From JABIDZ01 sp964619405 (GTDB taxonomy: Archaea; Iainarchaeota; Iainarchaeia; Iainarchaeales; JAAZKV01), in assembly GCA_964619405.1 (NCBI GenBank), contig CAZUCF010000010.1, positions 1 to 30,414 on the forward strand: a stretch of 30,414 bases of DNA. The letters are read 5' to 3'. Under the pieces are notes generated by a model that was not told the origin of the DNA, made no database searches, and saw nothing but the letters and a program-made list of their open reading frames with translations. This document shows positions 29,061 through 30,414 of this stretch, in pieces; the first letter of the stretch is position 1, and each line of letters opens with the position of its first letter. The position numbers and the translations under genes were made by a program.

Positions 29061-30414
29061 TTATTCTGTTTGCCACTTCAAAATAGGGTAATCGTTTTCT
29101 TGTTCTTGCCAAACATTAACAAAATCCCAATTTTGATAAGTTGATTGCTCGTACATTTCAAGAGTTGTTTTTCCGCCTGAGTTATCTTCTGTTTGGGTGC
29201 ATGTGCAAAGAAACCATTCACAATTCAATTCACCAATAAAATTATTAGTGGTTCCTGAAACGTCAGTATCCCAAAAATTGTTTTGTGTACAAGCATAAGT
29301 GTTTGCAACTATTCCATAACCTGACGATCCCACATTTGCCGCGGAGAAAGAATTTTTTATTCCCATTTGATCCATACACACATCAAATGAACTAACTCCT
29401 GCAATTCCGCCTTTTGTTGAGCCGGTAATTGTTCCTAAAGAATAACAATTGATTATTGTTCCATTAGTATTACAACTCATTGCCGCGCCAGCAATTCCTC
29501 CAACATAGGTGTTTCCACTTAATGTTCCATCAAAAAAACTTTCTGAAATAAAACCATTTTCCATTGAACCCACTAGACCGCCAGCATATGAATATGTTCC
29601 AGTGCTTGTTACAGTTCCATTGAACGAGCTTTCTTGAATACTGGGACTTGTGCCACGGATATATCCTGCTATTCCTCCAGTTTCTAAATTTCCAATTACT
29701 TCTGAGTCTTCTATTTGTATACTTCTAACTTGTCCGCTTAAATAGCCAAAAAGCCCGCCTACTCCTTGGGTGTCTATGTTAAGTGAAGTAATAATTTTAT
29801 AATTTCCGTTAAGGCTTCCAGTAAATGGATCCTCATCTCCTGAGTAACAATTTACTGTTCCGCAGTCACCTATGGGGCTAAAATTAGATATTGTTGAACA
29901 ATCAATGTCATTCATTAATTCATAATCTCCGTCTAAATCTAAATTCATGTCTTGTAGTTCTAAACAAGTTGTTATTTGATAAGCATTTGAATCAACATCA
30001 AGTGTTCTGGTTGTGCTGTATCCAGTATTATTTGATTCATCAGTACATGAAATGTTCCAATCAGTTAAAAAATCATTTTGAAAATTGTATATAATTGAAT
30101 TATTTCCATTTTCTATTTCAGTGTATGTGTTATTATCATTGTTGGTTGTTAATGTGCATGAACTTATATTTCTTTCGTCTTGGACATTAAAACTAAAAGT
30201 TATCGTTTTATTTGCAGTATTAGTATTATTTTCTGGCGTAATTAAAGTTATTATAGGGGGAGTAATATCTATTGGTTGTATTGGTGTCGTGTTTGTTGTT
30301 ATTGTTTCTTGGCAGTTAACTGTTATTGTTTGAGTTATTTTTTTTTGTATGCCATATTTTGTTGTGTATTCTATTTGGAAGTTGCATGTTTTTTTTGTTT
30401 GTCCTGTTTCGCAT
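29061..30414 (-). CDS. Large surface protein with Ig-like and GLUG repeats (5' end outside window)
   Basis: The frame is open from the right edge (first full codon at 30413) to the stop at 29061, giving at least 450 residues. Near the edge there are disulfide-linked strands (CETGQTKKTCNF), then an Ig-like module introduced by PPIITLITPENNTNT. After it come GLUG-type repeats (GVGGLFGYLSGQVRSIQIED, ETGGIAGYIRG, YAGGLVGSMENGFI, YVGGIAGAAMS), which fold as beta-helix or propeller-like stalks in adhesins. The protein ends NDYPILKWQTE with no anchor, so attachment would be at the missing N-terminus or by partners. An internal ATG at 29948 is not the real start. Confidence 0.85.
   Translation of the reverse strand, partial: CETGQTKKTCNFQIEYTTKYGIQKKITQTITVNCQETITTNTTPIQPIDITPPIITLITPENNTNTANKTITFSFNVQDERNISSCTLTTNNDNNTYTEIENGNNSIIYNFQNDFLTDWNISCTDESNNTGYSTTRTLDVDSNAYQITTCLELQDMNLDLDGDYELMNDIDCSTISNFSPIGDCGTVNCYSGDEDPFTGSLNGNYKIITSLNIDTQGVGGLFGYLSGQVRSIQIEDSEVIGNLETGGIAGYIRGTSPSIQESSFNGTVTSTGTYSYAGGLVGSMENGFISESFFDGTLSGNTYVGGIAGAAMSCNTNGTIINCYSLGTITGSTKGGIAGVSSFDVCMDQMGIKNSFSAANVGSSGYGIVANTYACTQNNFWDTDVSGTTNNFIGELNCEWFLCTCTQTEDNSGGKTTLEMYEQSTYQNWDFVNVWQEQENDYPILKWQTE

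Overview
The window looks like a chromosomal segment of a small-genome archaeon, most likely DPANN (Woesearchaeota/Pacearchaeota-like). The DNA is very AT-rich. Three tRNA genes carry introns at the archaeal position 37/38 with bulge-helix-bulge-like junctions. Several genes have a TATA box about 25 bp before a leaderless start. There are many Sec-secreted or lipoprotein Cys-rich proteins with the CGxGxCExGExxxxCxxDC signature I associate with this group. The taxon is an inference.

Positions 1-9300 are mostly housekeeping and scattered enzymes: a DUF2203 protein, a U32-type Fe-S protein, a minimal [FeFe]-hydrogenase-like protein, and a radical SAM/SPASM enzyme preceded by two tandem 89-bp repeats that each encode a 30-residue peptide. 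These are followed by tRNA-Thr(CGT), an m5C RNA methyltransferase, tRNA-Asp(GTC), a metallo-beta-lactamase-fold hydrolase, a ZIP metal transporter and a small translation-factor-like beta domain. Positions 9298-15737 encode surface or envelope proteins: a giant Cys-rich anchored protein, a SIMPL-domain protein and a lipoprotein serpin.

The most striking part is 15850-23767. It is an array of small gene cassettes, nearly all toxin-antitoxin (TA) modules: MazF-like, two RelE-like, two HicBA, two Fic/Doc and one PIN/AbrB, plus one repeat-containing lipoprotein and one broken membrane protein. All lie on the minus strand. Each cassette is separated from the next by a 50-75 bp repeat that resembles the 3' half of the tRNA-Tyr gene sitting at the right end of the array (23592-23767). 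I count eight such sites besides the tRNA itself. Most lie 2-13 bp after a stop codon, as attC does in an integron cassette. Two HicBA cassettes are identical over 485 bp although an unrelated Fic cassette lies between them. I read this as an integron-like, tRNA-anchored cassette array whose recombinase is not in the window.

Positions 23845-30414 hold an orphan encapsulin-type ferritin-like protein, a Cys-rich secreted protein, a two-gene envelope operon, a membrane-anchored winged-helix regulator, a PAP2 phosphatase, a DUF2666-like protein, and the 3' part of a large GLUG-repeat surface protein that runs off the right edge.
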